Positions 34,217 through 44,615 of a stretch of DNA of 64,000 bases are shown here, one piece after another. The first letter of the stretch is position 1. The number at the start of each line of letters is the position of its first letter. The stretch is taken from assembly GCF_003858645.1 (NCBI RefSeq), contig NZ_RQJP01000004.1, positions 372,001 through 436,000 on the forward strand. Reading direction: 5' to 3'. The position numbers were made by a program, and so were the translations under genes. This DNA comes from Larkinella knui (GTDB taxonomy: Bacteria; Bacteroidota; Bacteroidia; Cytophagales; Spirosomataceae). The notes under the pieces were generated by a model that saw only the letters and a program-made list of their open reading frames with translations, was not told the origin of the DNA and made no database searches.

Positions 34217-37200
34217 ATGTTAAAGCGTTTACTTATTGCCTCACTGTGCCTATTCGGTACAGTTAGCCTCTCTTTTGCTCAATCCCGTACGGTTTCGGGA
34301 AAAGTGACCTCCGCAGAAGACAGCTCTCCACTCCCAGGTGTTAACATTGTGGTAAAAGGGACTTCCCGTGGTGCCAGTACCAACGCCAACGGCGAATATT
34401 CCCTGAGCGTTCCCGATGAGGCCGGAACGTTAACGTTTTCGTTTATTGGATTTAAGACGACCGACGTTTCAATTGGAAACCGCTCGACGGTTGATCTGGC
34501 ATTGCAGCCGGATGCATCGACGCTTCAGGAAATTGTTGTGACGGCCCTCGGTATTTCGCGGGACAAGAAAGCGCTCAATTACGCGGTTCAGGAACTTAAG
34601 CAGGAAAAACTGAACATTGCCCGTGATCCGAACGTGGCCAACGCCTTAGCCGGTAAAATTGCCGGTGTTCAGGTTCTGGGGCAGTCAGCCGCCAAGTTTG
34701 GCAGTCCCAGCATCCGGATTCGGGGGGTCAACTCCCTGTCTGGCGGTGATCCGCTGTATGTGGTGGATGGAACACCAACCGACGTGAGCCAGGTCAATAT
34801 GGACGATGTTGAAAACCTCTCGGTATTGAAAGGTCCTTCCGCAACGGCTTTGTACGGAAACCGGGCCTCGGCCGGGGTTATCGTGATCACGACCAAACGC
34901 GCCAAAGCGGGCGAAACCCGGCTGGACTTCAACCACAGTACGACGCTGGACATGGTTGGGATGCTGCCAAAATACCAGAATGAATACGGCGGTGGTTATT
35001 CGCAGGAGTGGGAAACGTTTCAGTTTGATCCGAAACTTCACCCGGCCGACTGGGCGTCTTTCAATGGACAGAAAATTCTGGATTACTCAGCCGACGAAAG
35101 CTGGGGACCCCGTATGGATGGTTCGCCCCACCGTTCGGCTTTCTCGTGGCAGCAGGGACCGGAATTTGGCCAGCTGACCCCCTTCTCTCCACACCCGAAT
35201 AACGTACGTGATTTCTTCGCCAAACCGATCAGCAATAACACGAACATTGCTTTTTCACGGGGCACGGATGCTTTCCAAAGCCGGATTTCGTATACGCACA
35301 TCATCAATAACGGGATTGTGCCCAATTCATCACAGACCCGCGACTTTGTGAGTGCCAAGAATACAATCAAATTTGGCGATAAGTTGTCGGCCAATCTGAA
35401 CATTAATTATACGGCATTCCAGACGAACAATTTGCCGGCTGACCGGTATGGCTCAACGGGGGGGACAACGCCTTCCAACAGCCCGATCGGTATTTCGAAT
35501 GCAACGCTGAACGGTTATAACCAGACCATTGGTTCGTTCAACCAGTGGTTCCAGCGGCAGCTTAACATGGATGATCTGCGCAATTACAAAAACCCGGATG
35601 GTACATTCCGGAGCTGGAACATTGGCAGCCCCACCGATCCGCGTCCGAAATACTGGGATAGCCCTTTTACGCAGGTGTATGAAAATACGAACAGCAACCG
35701 CAGCGACCGGCTTTTTGGTGACCTGGGGCTGACGTATCAGTTTACGCCTTTCCTGAAAGCATCGGCTACGGTGCGTCGTGATCAGAACTATTTCACGCAG
35801 GAATCACGCGTTGCCCAGGGCACGCTGAATGCGGGTGGTCAGGGAGCCTACGCAACCTTAGGATCAAGTTCGCGTGAAAATAACTACGAATTTCTGGCCA
35901 GCTATAACCGGGAGTTTACGAACCTGTCGGTCGTAGCGAACGCCGGTGGTAACATCCGCTACAACCGGATCGACGGTCAGTTCCAGGCAACGGTTGGGGG
36001 ACTTTCGGCTCCGAACTTCTACAACATTGCCGCTTCGATCGACCGGCCGCTGTCGAATAATTACCTGTATGAGCGCCAGGTAAACAGTGTTTTTGGAAAC
36101 GTGAGCCTTGGCTACAAGGACTTTATATTCGTGGAGGCATCCGTTCGGAACGACTGGTCGTCGACCTTACCGAAAGCGAACAACTCCTATCTGTATCCGT
36201 CCCTGTCGGCCGGTCTGGTGTTCTCGGAGCTGATTCCCCAGAACAGCATTCTGTCATACGGTAAAATCCGCGCCGGTTATGCGCAGGTTGGTACGGACGT
36301 AGGTCCCTATCAGACGGCGTTGGCCTACAACTCCGGTGTGCCTTATTCGAGCAATGCTACGCTGGCGCTGCCGACCCTTTTGCCGAACGCCAGCCTGCAA
36401 CCGGGTTTGTCGTCCTCCTATGAAGGCGGTATTGACCTGCGTTTCCTGAGCAATCGCCTGGGTTTTGAATTTACGGCGTACCGGAATGACAACAAAAATC
36501 AGATTATTCCCGTGCCGGTTACCCCAACCAGTGGCTATACCAATGCCGTTATCAACGCCGGTTTGATTCAGACGAGTGGTCTGGAACTGCACATTAATGC
36601 CGTTCCGGTACGGTCGGCTTCCGGTTTTACGTGGGAGTTTGATATTAACCTGGACCGCAACCGTTCGAAAGTTGTCAAACTCAGAGAAGGGTTGACCAAC
36701 TACCAGATCGACGGACCGCAATGGCGTACGCTGACCCTGAACGCCCGCGAAGGTGAAGACTGGGGCTTGCTGGTTGGCCAGGGAATCAAGAAAGATGCGA
36801 ACGGGAATAAAATGGTATACGGTAGCGGTACGAATGCCGGTTTATACATCAAGGAAGAAAACGTACCGCTGGGTTCGGTTTTGCCGAAGTTCAAAGGAGG
36901 CTGGTTGAACACGTTCACCTACAAAGGCGTGTCGCTGCGGGTCAATGCCGATTTTATTGCCGGTGGAAAATTCTTCTCGACCACCAAAATGTTCAACGCC
37001 GGTTCGGGGCTTAGTGCCGAGACGGCCGGTCTGAACGAACTGGGCAAACCGAAACGCGATGACCCGGCAACGGGTGGCGGTATTCTGCTGGAAGGAGTAA
37101 CCGAAGATGGCAAGCCGAACACCACGCGGGTCGATGCCCAGAATCTGTACGAAAACTGGCTGTTTGCGCTGAACGAAAACTGGATTTACAGCAAGTCGTA

Positions 37201-37423
37201 TATCAAACTGCGGGAAGTATCGCTGGGGTATAATTTCCCGAAAAGCATGCTGGGTAAATTCATTAAATCCGCCAACGTTTCGCTCATTGCCCGCAATCCG
37301 CTGTTGATTTACAGTGCGATCGGTGGTGGTATCGACATCTCGGAATCAGAGACGCTTTGGTATGAAGGCGGGCAGTTGCCGCCGGTTCGTTCGTTCGGTA
37401 TTAACCTGCGGTTAGGCTTGTAA
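34217..37423 (+). CDS. SusC/RagA-family TonB-linked outer membrane protein
   Basis: A 1068-residue importer from the ATG at 34217 (signal LLIASLCLFGTVSLSFAQ). The carboxypeptidase-D-like domain starts VSGKVTSAEDSSPLPGVNIVV. The junction to the plug reads EIVVTALGISRDKKALNYAVQELK rather than the classical VVVGYG, and the plug contains SVLKGPSATALYGNRASAGVIVITTK. The barrel ends SFGINLRLGL. This ALGI-type junction is shared with the next susC (39703), and both are paired with PF12771-type SusD proteins, so they form a separate subgroup from the susC at 12027. Ligand unknown; this subgroup is not always linked to glycans. Confidence 0.93.
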   Translation: MLKRLLIASLCLFGTVSLSFAQSRTVSGKVTSAEDSSPLPGVNIVVKGTSRGASTNANGEYSLSVPDEAGTLTFSFIGFKTTDVSIGNRSTVDLALQPDASTLQEIVVTALGISRDKKALNYAVQELKQEKLNIARDPNVANALAGKIAGVQVLGQSAAKFGSPSIRIRGVNSLSGGDPLYVVDGTPTDVSQVNMDDVENLSVLKGPSATALYGNRASAGVIVITTKRAKAGETRLDFNHSTTLDMVGMLPKYQNEYGGGYSQEWETFQFDPKLHPADWASFNGQKILDYSADESWGPRMDGSPHRSAFSWQQGPEFGQLTPFSPHPNNVRDFFAKPISNNTNIAFSRGTDAFQSRISYTHIINNGIVPNSSQTRDFVSAKNTIKFGDKLSANLNINYTAFQTNNLPADRYGSTGGTTPSNSPIGISNATLNGYNQTIGSFNQWFQRQLNMDDLRNYKNPDGTFRSWNIGSPTDPRPKYWDSPFTQVYENTNSNRSDRLFGDLGLTYQFTPFLKASATVRRDQNYFTQESRVAQGTLNAGGQGAYATLGSSSRENNYEFLASYNREFTNLSVVANAGGNIRYNRIDGQFQATVGGLSAPNFYNIAASIDRPLSNNYLYERQVNSVFGNVSLGYKDFIFVEASVRNDWSSTLPKANNSYLYPSLSAGLVFSELIPQNSILSYGKIRAGYAQVGTDVGPYQTALAYNSGVPYSSNATLALPTLLPNASLQPGLSSSYEGGIDLRFLSNRLGFEFTAYRNDNKNQIIPVPVTPTSGYTNAVINAGLIQTSGLELHINAVPVRSASGFTWEFDINLDRNRSKVVKLREGLTNYQIDGPQWRTLTLNAREGEDWGLLVGQGIKKDANGNKMVYGSGTNAGLYIKEENVPLGSVLPKFKGGWLNTFTYKGVSLRVNADFIAGGKFFSTTKMFNAGSGLSAETAGLNELGKPKRDDPATGGGILLEGVTEDGKPNTTRVDAQNLYENWLFALNENWIYSKSYIKLREVSLGYNFPKSMLGKFIKSANVSLIARNPLLIYSAIGGGIDISESETLWYEGGQLPPVRSFGINLRLGL

Positions 37424-37529
37424 AAAGGCGAATTAAAGGATAAAAAAAGCATTCGGATTTTCGTTAAAAAAGTACGGGCTTCTTATCCTGAACTATCAAA
37501 TCACAACAAACAGTCCAAAACAGATCATC

Positions 37530-38981
37530 ATGAAATTGTATAAATCCATTCTTTTTGCAGGCCTGATGCTGACAACAGTCGCCTGTAAAGACTTTGAGGA
37601 AATGAACGTAAACCCAAACAGTCCGTTGTTACCCAACACGGCCAGTTTGTTTACGAATGCCATGCGGACGGTTGGAACGATAAACAGCCAGGTTGGACCG
37701 GCTGGGTTCAACATCACACCGGCTTTATACGTCCAACAGTTTTCGGATGTAACGTATATTGAGGATTCACGGTATAAAACGATCAATTTTAGCTACAACG
37801 GTTTATACGCCGGGCCACTGGTCAACCTGCAAGCCATTATCGATCAGAATACCAATGCCGCTACGAAAGCCAGTGTAGCCGCCTACGGGTCGAACAACAA
37901 CCAGATTGCCATCGCCCGGATTCTGAAAGCGTACATTTTTCAATGGATTACCGACCGCTGGGGTGATATTCCGTATTCGCAGGCTTTGAAAGGTGATCAG
38001 AACTTCTCGCCGGCATTCGATAAACAGCAGGATATTTACAACGACCTGTTTAAAGAATACAAAGAAGCCGCGGCTCAGTTTGATGCCGGAACAGCCGTGA
38101 AGGGTGATATTCTGCTGGGCGGAAGTGCGGCCCGCTGGAAAAAGTTTGCCGCCACCCAGCGGATGCTGGCTGCGCTCCAACTGTCGAAAGTTGATCCAAC
38201 AAAAGGCAAAACCGAATTTGCTGCGGCTGTGGCCGCCGGGGTGCTGGCATCGAATGCCGACAATGTTAAGTACACCTTTCTGGCGGATGCCAACAACGAA
38301 AATCCGTTGTATACCAACTACGTACGGAGCAACCGGAAAGATTTTGCGGTCAGCAGCACGTTTGTCGATTACCTCAAGAAAGTGAGCGATCCTCGTCTGC
38401 CGTATATAGCGGCTCCCAACCAGAAAGGCGAATTTGTCGGTGCTCCGTATGCGGTTTTCCCGGCAGCAGGTCCCGCTCAGAACTTCTCGCTGGCTGCGTC
38501 AACCGTTTCGGCGCAAAACGCCCCGGCCAATATCGTTACGTATGCGGAAGTGCTGTTTGCTCAGGCCGAAGCGGCCAAACTGGGCTGGATAACGGGCGAT
38601 GCCAAAGCGTTGTACGAATCGGCTATTCAGGCTTCGTTGCAGCAGTGGATGGGTGCAAACTACACTGAAGCGGCTTACAAAACCTACATCGCCCAGCCGG
38701 ATGTCGCCTATACGGACGCCAAAGGAATCGAGCTGATTGCGACCCAACGCTGGATTGCTTTGTTCAATCAAGGAACATCAGCCTGGAACTCATGGCGCCG
38801 GACGGGCTTCCCGGTGCTGAAACCGGCGGCTTCGCCATTAAATGGCGGCACGGCCATTCCCCGTCGTCTGGCCTATCCGGTTTCGACCGAAGGAACGCTG
38901 AACACGACTAATTACAATGCCGTTATTGCCAGCCAGGGGAAAGACGATCAGTATACCCGGGTTTGGTGGGATAAGCCATAA
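37530..38981 (+). CDS. SusD/RagB family lipoprotein (SusD-like_2 type)
   Basis: A 483-residue surface lipoprotein with signal ending LTTVAC (Cys19). The opening FEEMNVNPNSPLLPNTASLFTNAMRT is typical of the SusD-like_2 family (PF12771), as is the RILKAYIFQWITDRWGDIPYSQALKG block. It ends with RRLAYPVSTEGTLNTTNYNAV. It would bind ligand on the surface and cap the SusC protein encoded 106 bases upstream. A strong bidirectional-looking hairpin terminator follows. Confidence 0.92.
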   Translation: MKLYKSILFAGLMLTTVACKDFEEMNVNPNSPLLPNTASLFTNAMRTVGTINSQVGPAGFNITPALYVQQFSDVTYIEDSRYKTINFSYNGLYAGPLVNLQAIIDQNTNAATKASVAAYGSNNNQIAIARILKAYIFQWITDRWGDIPYSQALKGDQNFSPAFDKQQDIYNDLFKEYKEAAAQFDAGTAVKGDILLGGSAARWKKFAATQRMLAALQLSKVDPTKGKTEFAAAVAAGVLASNADNVKYTFLADANNENPLYTNYVRSNRKDFAVSSTFVDYLKKVSDPRLPYIAAPNQKGEFVGAPYAVFPAAGPAQNFSLAASTVSAQNAPANIVTYAEVLFAQAEAAKLGWITGDAKALYESAIQASLQQWMGANYTEAAYKTYIAQPDVAYTDAKGIELIATQRWIALFNQGTSAWNSWRRTGFPVLKPAASPLNGGTAIPRRLAYPVSTEGTLNTTNYNAVIASQGKDDQYTRVWWDKP

Positions 38982-39010
38982 GCAGACTTCGTAGAAATAG
39001 TACATTTCAA

Positions 39011-39049
39011 GGCTTCCTCTCCGCACGTGCGGAGAGGAAGCCTTTTTTT
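39011..39049 (+). terminator. Rho-independent terminator after the second susD
   Basis: A perfect 16-base palindrome (arms 39011-39026 and 39027-39042, effective loop of four bases) is followed by seven T (39043-39049). It ends the second susCD operon. Confidence 0.92.
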
Positions 39050-39233
39050 ATGTACGGCTGCTTGCCGCCGTTTCGAAAATAGCTAAAGTTCAATTATTTC
39101 TTAAATTAAGAATTGGTCAACATAGGATTTTACGATTATATAAGATGGGCGAATAAAATTTTGGTAGTAACAATATAGGCTGATATTATATTTTGTATAT
39201 TGGCGGTTATTATTCATTAACCTAGGCTAAAAC

Positions 39234-39416
39234 ATGAAAAAAACTTTACTACTTAACGGGTTGTGCCCCGCCGGTACAATAGCCGAATCTCCTCCTCAGT
39301 TAAGACCCTTACCGGAGAAACTCAGTTCCGGAACGAATGACTCTCTTTTGCCGGCCCGTAGTAGTGGGCACGTAAGCACACTTTTTACCAACAGTACCGA
39401 TAACCCGTGCATTTAA
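39234..39416 (+). pseudogene. Decayed 5' fragment of a susC gene
   Basis: A 60-codon frame that aligns without gaps to the start of the SusC at 34217. Matching positions include Met1, Lys3, Leu5, Leu6, Leu10, Cys11, Gly14, Thr15, Ser19, Gln22, Arg24, Lys29, Ser32, Ser37, Leu39 and Pro40, about 17 of the first 49 residues. It thus covers the signal peptide and the beginning of the carboxypeptidase-D-like domain, then ends at a stop. The leader TCATTAACCTA ... ACATG and an upstream AAAATTTTG-(G)TAGTAA block are also shared with the 34217 gene. The sequence from 39417 to 39702 shows no coding features, so the rest of the gene is gone. It could still be expressed as a short leader peptide, but that seems less likely. 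Confidence 0.55.
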
Positions 39417-39702
39417 AGCCAACGGTCTGTAGTCCAGCCGACTCGGATGGCGTTGACTTGGCGTAGATCCGGGTTAGCCGGGCGTGCGGGTTGCCTGCGC
39501 TGGGTATAAACCGATACCGGGCCGCAGCGCAATAGCCACAAACGGGGCTGTCGGGTTGGGGTGCCCTGTGGAATCTGTACCAGTATCGCATTCACGAATA
39601 CCTGTTGTATACCGAGCGCGGCATTTTCCGGGATGCTGTTGCCGTAAAAAATTGCGATTTGCTTTTCCTTTTTTAATTAACCAAACTAACTATAGTCCTA
39701 TT

Positions 39703-42700
39703 ATGAAAAGATTTCTACTCAGTAGCTGGCTACTGTCTTTCGTGTTCTGTTTGCCTTTATTGGCGCAGGATATCTCCGTATCGGGCCGAATAACTGCCGC
39801 TGAAGACGGTTCTCCCCTTCCCGGCGTGAACGTTGTCATTAAAGGTTCTACGAAAGGAACCACGAGTAGCAGTGATGGAACGTATCAGATTAGTGTTTCG
39901 AAAGGGACGGTTTTGCAGTTCAGCTTTATTGGTTTCCTCAATCACAGCGTTACCATCGAAAACCAGACCAAGGTTGACGTAGTAATGAAATCTGATGTGT
40001 CTCAGTTACAGGAGATTGTGGTGACGGCCCAGGGCATCCGGAAAAACCAGCGGGAAATCGGCTACGCGTATTCAAAAGTAAGCACCGAAGACGTTACTGT
40101 AGGCCGTTCTCCCCAACTGGCGCAGGCGCTTTCGGGAAAAGTAACGGGTCTGGCGGTTTATAACGTCAATAACAGCGTCGATCCGGCCGTAAAGGTCGTT
40201 TTACGGGGCTATCGTTCATTGACGGGTAATAACGAAGCCCTCGTGGTTCTGGACGGTATGCAAACTACCTCAACGGTGTTGGCGATCATCAACCCGAATG
40301 ATATCGAGAGCATCTCGATCCTGAAAGGTGGCCAGGCGGCAACCTTGTACGGATCGGCCGGTATCAACGGTGCATTGATCATTACCACCAAGCGGGGGGC
40401 TAAAGGAAAGCTGAAAGTCTCGTATTCGAACAGTACGAACTTCGAACAGATCAGCTTCATGCCCAAGCTTCAGGATCAGTTTGGCTCCGGTTCGCACTAT
40501 GCCACGTCTTTTGGTGGCGCGGGTTATAAAACCGACTACCTGGAGCGGATGAAAGACAACTGGCGCTCGTACGAAAACCAGCAGTATGGTGACCGGTTCG
40601 ATGGCTCCATGCGGATGCAGGGCCGGACCACGGAAGATGGCGGACAATATATGCTGCCTTATTCGGCCATCAAAAATGCCCGCCGGAAAGCGTTCGATAC
40701 CGGTATATCGATGAACAATCAGGTTAATTTTTCCGGGGGCGACGAAACCAGTTCGTTCTACATGTCGATTGAAAATCAGTCTGTGCACGGGATTGTACCG
40801 CATGATAAAAGCGATCGGACCGGTGCCCGTTTGTCGGCTACCAAAGAATACGGCAAGTTGACGACCAGCTTTAACGCGGCTTTTACTCAGGCAGCGTATG
40901 ACCGGACCTCAGCGGATTTCTACAACGACGTGCTGAACCAGCCGGCCAACCTGCCCTTGAAAGACCTGCGCGACTGGCAGACCAACCGGTTTGCTAACCC
41001 GAACGGTTTTTATAACGATTATTACAACAACCCGTATTTCAATGCCGATAACCAACGGATGAAGTATAAGGATGCCAACTTGAACGGGAATGTAAGTTTG
41101 ATATTCAAGCCGACGCCCTGGTTGATGTTTACCGAGCGCTTGGGGGTAATGAACAATTCACGGACGGGTAAAAATACCACGGGTAAATTTCTGTATTCTG
41201 ACTGGGCAAAAACCAAGGCCTTCATTCCGGCTCCCTTCTACCGGGATGGTGACGGCACGGGTGTTTACCGCGCCATCACCGACCAACTCGGTTCTGTTTT
41301 GGACTATTCAGGGACGGAAAACGTCGTCAATAACGAATTCCTGATTCAGTTGACGAAAGATTTTGGCCCGCTCTCGAACAAATTGATTCTGGGAAACAGC
41401 GTTTACCAAAAAACAACCAAAGCCATTGGGGTCGGCTCAAGCTCAATCGTGGTGCCGGATGTGTATAACGTAGCCAACCGCCAGGGCGAATTGCAGGGGG
41501 GGGAAATCAGCTCACAGGAACGCCGGTTTGGTTACTACGCTGACTTAACCATGAATTACAAAAACTGGCTGATTCTGAACGGTACATTCCGTTTCGATGC
41601 GACGTCCCGGTTCTACAAGCCCACCCGCGCAGCCAACACCTGGTCGTATCCGTACTACGGCGCGGCCCTTTCGTTCATTGCAACCGATGCGTTTCCTACG
41701 CTTAAAAGCAATGTGCTGAACTACGCCAAAATCCGGTTGAACGCCAATAAAAATGCCAATGACAACATTCCGTTATACGGCCTGGATCTGGCGTATAACA
41801 ACGGCGCAAACTTCCCCTATGGCAACGTAGTTGGTCTGTCGGTTGGTAACGTGTTGCCCGATGCCAACTTGAAACCGGAGATTGTTTACTCTACCGAAAT
41901 CGGTGGTGAGTTCCAGTTGTTCAACAACCGTGTCAACATCGACGTATCGGCCTATTCGCAAACCTCAAAAGGACAGGTGATTACCGTTAAAGTCCCGAAC
42001 TCGACCGGTTTCAATAACCTGTTGATTAACGTAGGTGAAACCAAAAACTGGGGATACGAGGCCGAACTGAAGTATCTGATTGCCAGAGGAGGCAAGTTCT
42101 CCTGGGATGCCAGCGTTCGGTATTCCTACAACGATAACAAAGTGGTTGACCTGTATCCGGGCGTGAATGAATTCCAGCTCAATAATACGTTTGCGTATGC
42201 CAATACGAACGTAATTAAAGGCTCACGGTTCCCGATGCTGAAAACCGATGGATACCAGTATGCTCCGGATGGTTCAGGCCGCGTATTGGTGAACTCAACA
42301 ACCGGTTATCCCCTGCGGAATGCAGCTTTATCAACGCAAGGCGGGGTGTTACCACGGCATATTGCCGGTTTGGGATCGAAAATGGAATACGGCAATTTTG
42401 GCTTTACGTTCAACTTCGAGTATCGCGGTGGCAATTATATGTTTAGCGACTTAGGCCGTCAGATGACCTTCACCGGAACCGGTAAATGGACCGAAGACCG
42501 CACACCCCACATTTACCCGAACTCGGCGTATCTGGATACGGACGGCAAAACCGTCGTTCCGAACACGACAGTCAATGTCCGCGAGGCTGAATACGGACTC
42601 TGGGTTGATAACTACCGGCTGATCTCCGAGAACTTCGTGGCACCGGGCTGGTTTATCAAACTGCGGGATATCAACCTGTCATACCGCCTTCCATCCAATC

Positions 42701-42939
42701 TGCTGACGAAGACGAAGTTCCTGTCCGGTGCCAGCATCTCCATTTACGGACGGAATGTGTTCACCATCGTGGATAAACTCAATTATTACACGGACCCTGA
42801 GTTTAGTAACGTAGGGAACCAGGCTCCGGGTGCTACCGCCATTCCGGGTATGACCACCGCCAATAGCGTGGGTATCAACACAACCGGCCAGACTCCGCCC
42901 GTGCGGCAGTATGGGGTAAACATCAACCTTACATTTTAG
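39703..42939 (+). CDS. SusC/RagA-family TonB-linked outer membrane protein
   Basis: A 1078-residue importer. The true start is the ATG at 39703 (MKRFLLSSWLLSFVFCLPLLAQ, a clean signal peptide); the open frame reaches back to 39484, but that part has no protein-like character. The regulatory domain is ISVSGRITAAEDGSPLPGVNVV; the plug junction EIVVTAQGIRKNQREIGYAYSKV resembles that of the SusC at 34217; the plug contains SILKGGQAATLYGSAGINGALIITTK. The barrel ends QYGVNINLTF. The leader AATTAACCAAACTAAC resembles the leader of the other subgroup member. It is followed by its SusD after 22 bases. Confidence 0.93.
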   Translation: MKRFLLSSWLLSFVFCLPLLAQDISVSGRITAAEDGSPLPGVNVVIKGSTKGTTSSSDGTYQISVSKGTVLQFSFIGFLNHSVTIENQTKVDVVMKSDVSQLQEIVVTAQGIRKNQREIGYAYSKVSTEDVTVGRSPQLAQALSGKVTGLAVYNVNNSVDPAVKVVLRGYRSLTGNNEALVVLDGMQTTSTVLAIINPNDIESISILKGGQAATLYGSAGINGALIITTKRGAKGKLKVSYSNSTNFEQISFMPKLQDQFGSGSHYATSFGGAGYKTDYLERMKDNWRSYENQQYGDRFDGSMRMQGRTTEDGGQYMLPYSAIKNARRKAFDTGISMNNQVNFSGGDETSSFYMSIENQSVHGIVPHDKSDRTGARLSATKEYGKLTTSFNAAFTQAAYDRTSADFYNDVLNQPANLPLKDLRDWQTNRFANPNGFYNDYYNNPYFNADNQRMKYKDANLNGNVSLIFKPTPWLMFTERLGVMNNSRTGKNTTGKFLYSDWAKTKAFIPAPFYRDGDGTGVYRAITDQLGSVLDYSGTENVVNNEFLIQLTKDFGPLSNKLILGNSVYQKTTKAIGVGSSSIVVPDVYNVANRQGELQGGEISSQERRFGYYADLTMNYKNWLILNGTFRFDATSRFYKPTRAANTWSYPYYGAALSFIATDAFPTLKSNVLNYAKIRLNANKNANDNIPLYGLDLAYNNGANFPYGNVVGLSVGNVLPDANLKPEIVYSTEIGGEFQLFNNRVNIDVSAYSQTSKGQVITVKVPNSTGFNNLLINVGETKNWGYEAELKYLIARGGKFSWDASVRYSYNDNKVVDLYPGVNEFQLNNTFAYANTNVIKGSRFPMLKTDGYQYAPDGSGRVLVNSTTGYPLRNAALSTQGGVLPRHIAGLGSKMEYGNFGFTFNFEYRGGNYMFSDLGRQMTFTGTGKWTEDRTPHIYPNSAYLDTDGKTVVPNTTVNVREAEYGLWVDNYRLISENFVAPGWFIKLRDINLSYRLPSNLLTKTKFLSGASISIYGRNVFTIVDKLNYYTDPEFSNVGNQAPGATAIPGMTTANSVGINTTGQTPPVRQYGVNINLTF

Positions 42940-42961
42940 TACTCACTGAAATTGTCTTGAC

Positions 42962-44509
42962 ATGAAACTAAAATCATTCTTCATATTTGCCTTTGTGGCC
43001 TTCCTTGGCAGTGCCTGTAAGGAATCTTTTCTGGATATCAATACCAATCCGAACGTATTGCCAACGGCATCGCCCAGCTTTGTATTCACAAATGCCTTGA
43101 ATACGACGGCTACGAACCTGAACGGAAATAGCGCAACCGGAAACCAGCCCAACGAAGTGGGCTCCTACTGGTCGGGCCAGTGGTCGCAGGGAAATGGGTA
43201 TATTATCAATACAACCATTTTTGCCTACAACTTTACCAATGGTGATTTTACGTACTGGGATGCCTACTACGATAACCTGGAAGATTACCAGTATGTAATC
43301 AACAATGCCGATGCCAACAACCAGAAATACCTGAAAGGCCCGGCTAAGGTAATGAAAGCCATGTTGTATCAACAGTTGGTGGATATGTATGGCAACTTAC
43401 CGTATACCGAAGCGTTGAAAGGTGGTGAAGTGCTGGCGCCAAAATTCGATGATCAGAAGGTGGTTTATGAGTCGCTGATTACGCTGCTGGATGAAGCGAT
43501 TGTCGATTTGAAAGCCAATCCCTTTGCCAGCGCCTTTACGGGGTCCGATATCGTCTTCAAAGGCAGCACTACCAAATGGGCCCAGTTTGCCAATTCGATA
43601 AAGATGCGGATTCTGATTCGCCAGTCTAAAGTGGCAGGAAAAGAAACCTATATCAAGACCGAAATCAATAAGATTGTAACTGAAGGTTCGGGCTTTATTA
43701 CGGGTGAAGATGTCGGTGTGGGCGGGCCTTCTTTCTTTTTGGCCACTGCCGGAAAGTTGAGCGGGGTTTACGACCGCTGGGGCTACGACGCCAATGGGGC
43801 CAAAAGAGCCCTGAACAACTTCCCGCGTCCCACCAAGTTTTTGATCGATGGGCTGAAAGCCGCCGGCGACACCCTGCGGATGAAGCGGATTGCTTATGCC
43901 AATGGGGGAGAAAATGGAACCGTGCCGGGCACAAGTGTGCAAAAAGAAATCTCGGCAAATTACTCCGGTACGCCCTTCGGCGTTAGTTCAGGCTATTTAC
44001 CCGCCAACACCACATCGTTAGGGCCCAGCCTGATTGTGAAGGGAGAATTCAACCGCCCGTCGATTCTGATGACTGCCACGGAGATTCAATTCCTGCTGGC
44101 TGAGGCTAAACAACGGTTTACCGATGTCACACTGCCGGGAACTGCTAAATCGTATTTTGAAGAAGGCATTGTGCAGTCGTTCCGCATTCTGGGCGCAAAT
44201 GTTGCCGGTGCTGCGGCTTTCAAGGGAAGCAAGATCGAAAACTACGATTGGGATGCGTCTACGAATAAGCTGACGGCCATCGCGATTCAGAAATGGATTG
44301 CCCTGACAAACTTCAGCGGGCTGGAAGCCTGGACAGAATACCGCCGGACCAACCTGCCGGTTCTTCCGCAAAGTGTTCAGGTAGCGGATGCCAAACGCCC
44401 GGTCCGGTTCTATTATCCGAATACCGAGTCGGGTTCGAACGGTGCCAATGTAACGGCCCAGGGCACAATCGATGCCTTTAGCACGCGCCTGTTCTGGGAT
44501 GTCGATTAA
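42962..44509 (+). CDS. SusD/RagB family lipoprotein (SusD-like_2 type)
   Basis: A 515-residue surface lipoprotein with signal ending FLGSAC (Cys19) and the characteristic opening FLDINTNPNVLPTASPSFVFTNALNTT. The block AMLYQQLVDMYGNLPYTEALKG is the TPR-like SusC-contact region; the late IQKWIALTNFSGLEAWTEYRRTNLP block is typical of PF12771. Partner of the SusC at 39703. Together with 34217-38981 it forms a tandem pair of similar systems, probably derived by duplication. Confidence 0.92.
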   Translation: MKLKSFFIFAFVAFLGSACKESFLDINTNPNVLPTASPSFVFTNALNTTATNLNGNSATGNQPNEVGSYWSGQWSQGNGYIINTTIFAYNFTNGDFTYWDAYYDNLEDYQYVINNADANNQKYLKGPAKVMKAMLYQQLVDMYGNLPYTEALKGGEVLAPKFDDQKVVYESLITLLDEAIVDLKANPFASAFTGSDIVFKGSTTKWAQFANSIKMRILIRQSKVAGKETYIKTEINKIVTEGSGFITGEDVGVGGPSFFLATAGKLSGVYDRWGYDANGAKRALNNFPRPTKFLIDGLKAAGDTLRMKRIAYANGGENGTVPGTSVQKEISANYSGTPFGVSSGYLPANTTSLGPSLIVKGEFNRPSILMTATEIQFLLAEAKQRFTDVTLPGTAKSYFEEGIVQSFRILGANVAGAAAFKGSKIENYDWDASTNKLTAIAIQKWIALTNFSGLEAWTEYRRTNLPVLPQSVQVADAKRPVRFYYPNTESGSNGANVTAQGTIDAFSTRLFWDVD

Positions 44510-44542
44510 AATAAAAGGAACTAGTTAGGTTAAAAAAGGAAG

Positions 44543-44572
44543 GAGGTCGTCAATTGACGACCTCTCTTTTTT
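44543..44572 (+). terminator. Rho-independent terminator between the third susD and lon
   Basis: An 11-base-arm perfect palindrome (44543-44564) is followed by TC and six T (44567-44572). AAAAAA before the stem (44532-44537) could give a matching T tract on the other strand, so it may also serve lon. Confidence 0.88.
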
Positions 44573-44615
44573 GCCCGGCTCAGTAAAAACAAGAAATTTC
44601 AACTGGTCACTTCGA

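Noticed and set aside
39484-39702. N-terminal extension of the third SusC
   Set aside because: The frame is open, but the translated part is not protein-like, and a normal signal peptide starts at 39703.
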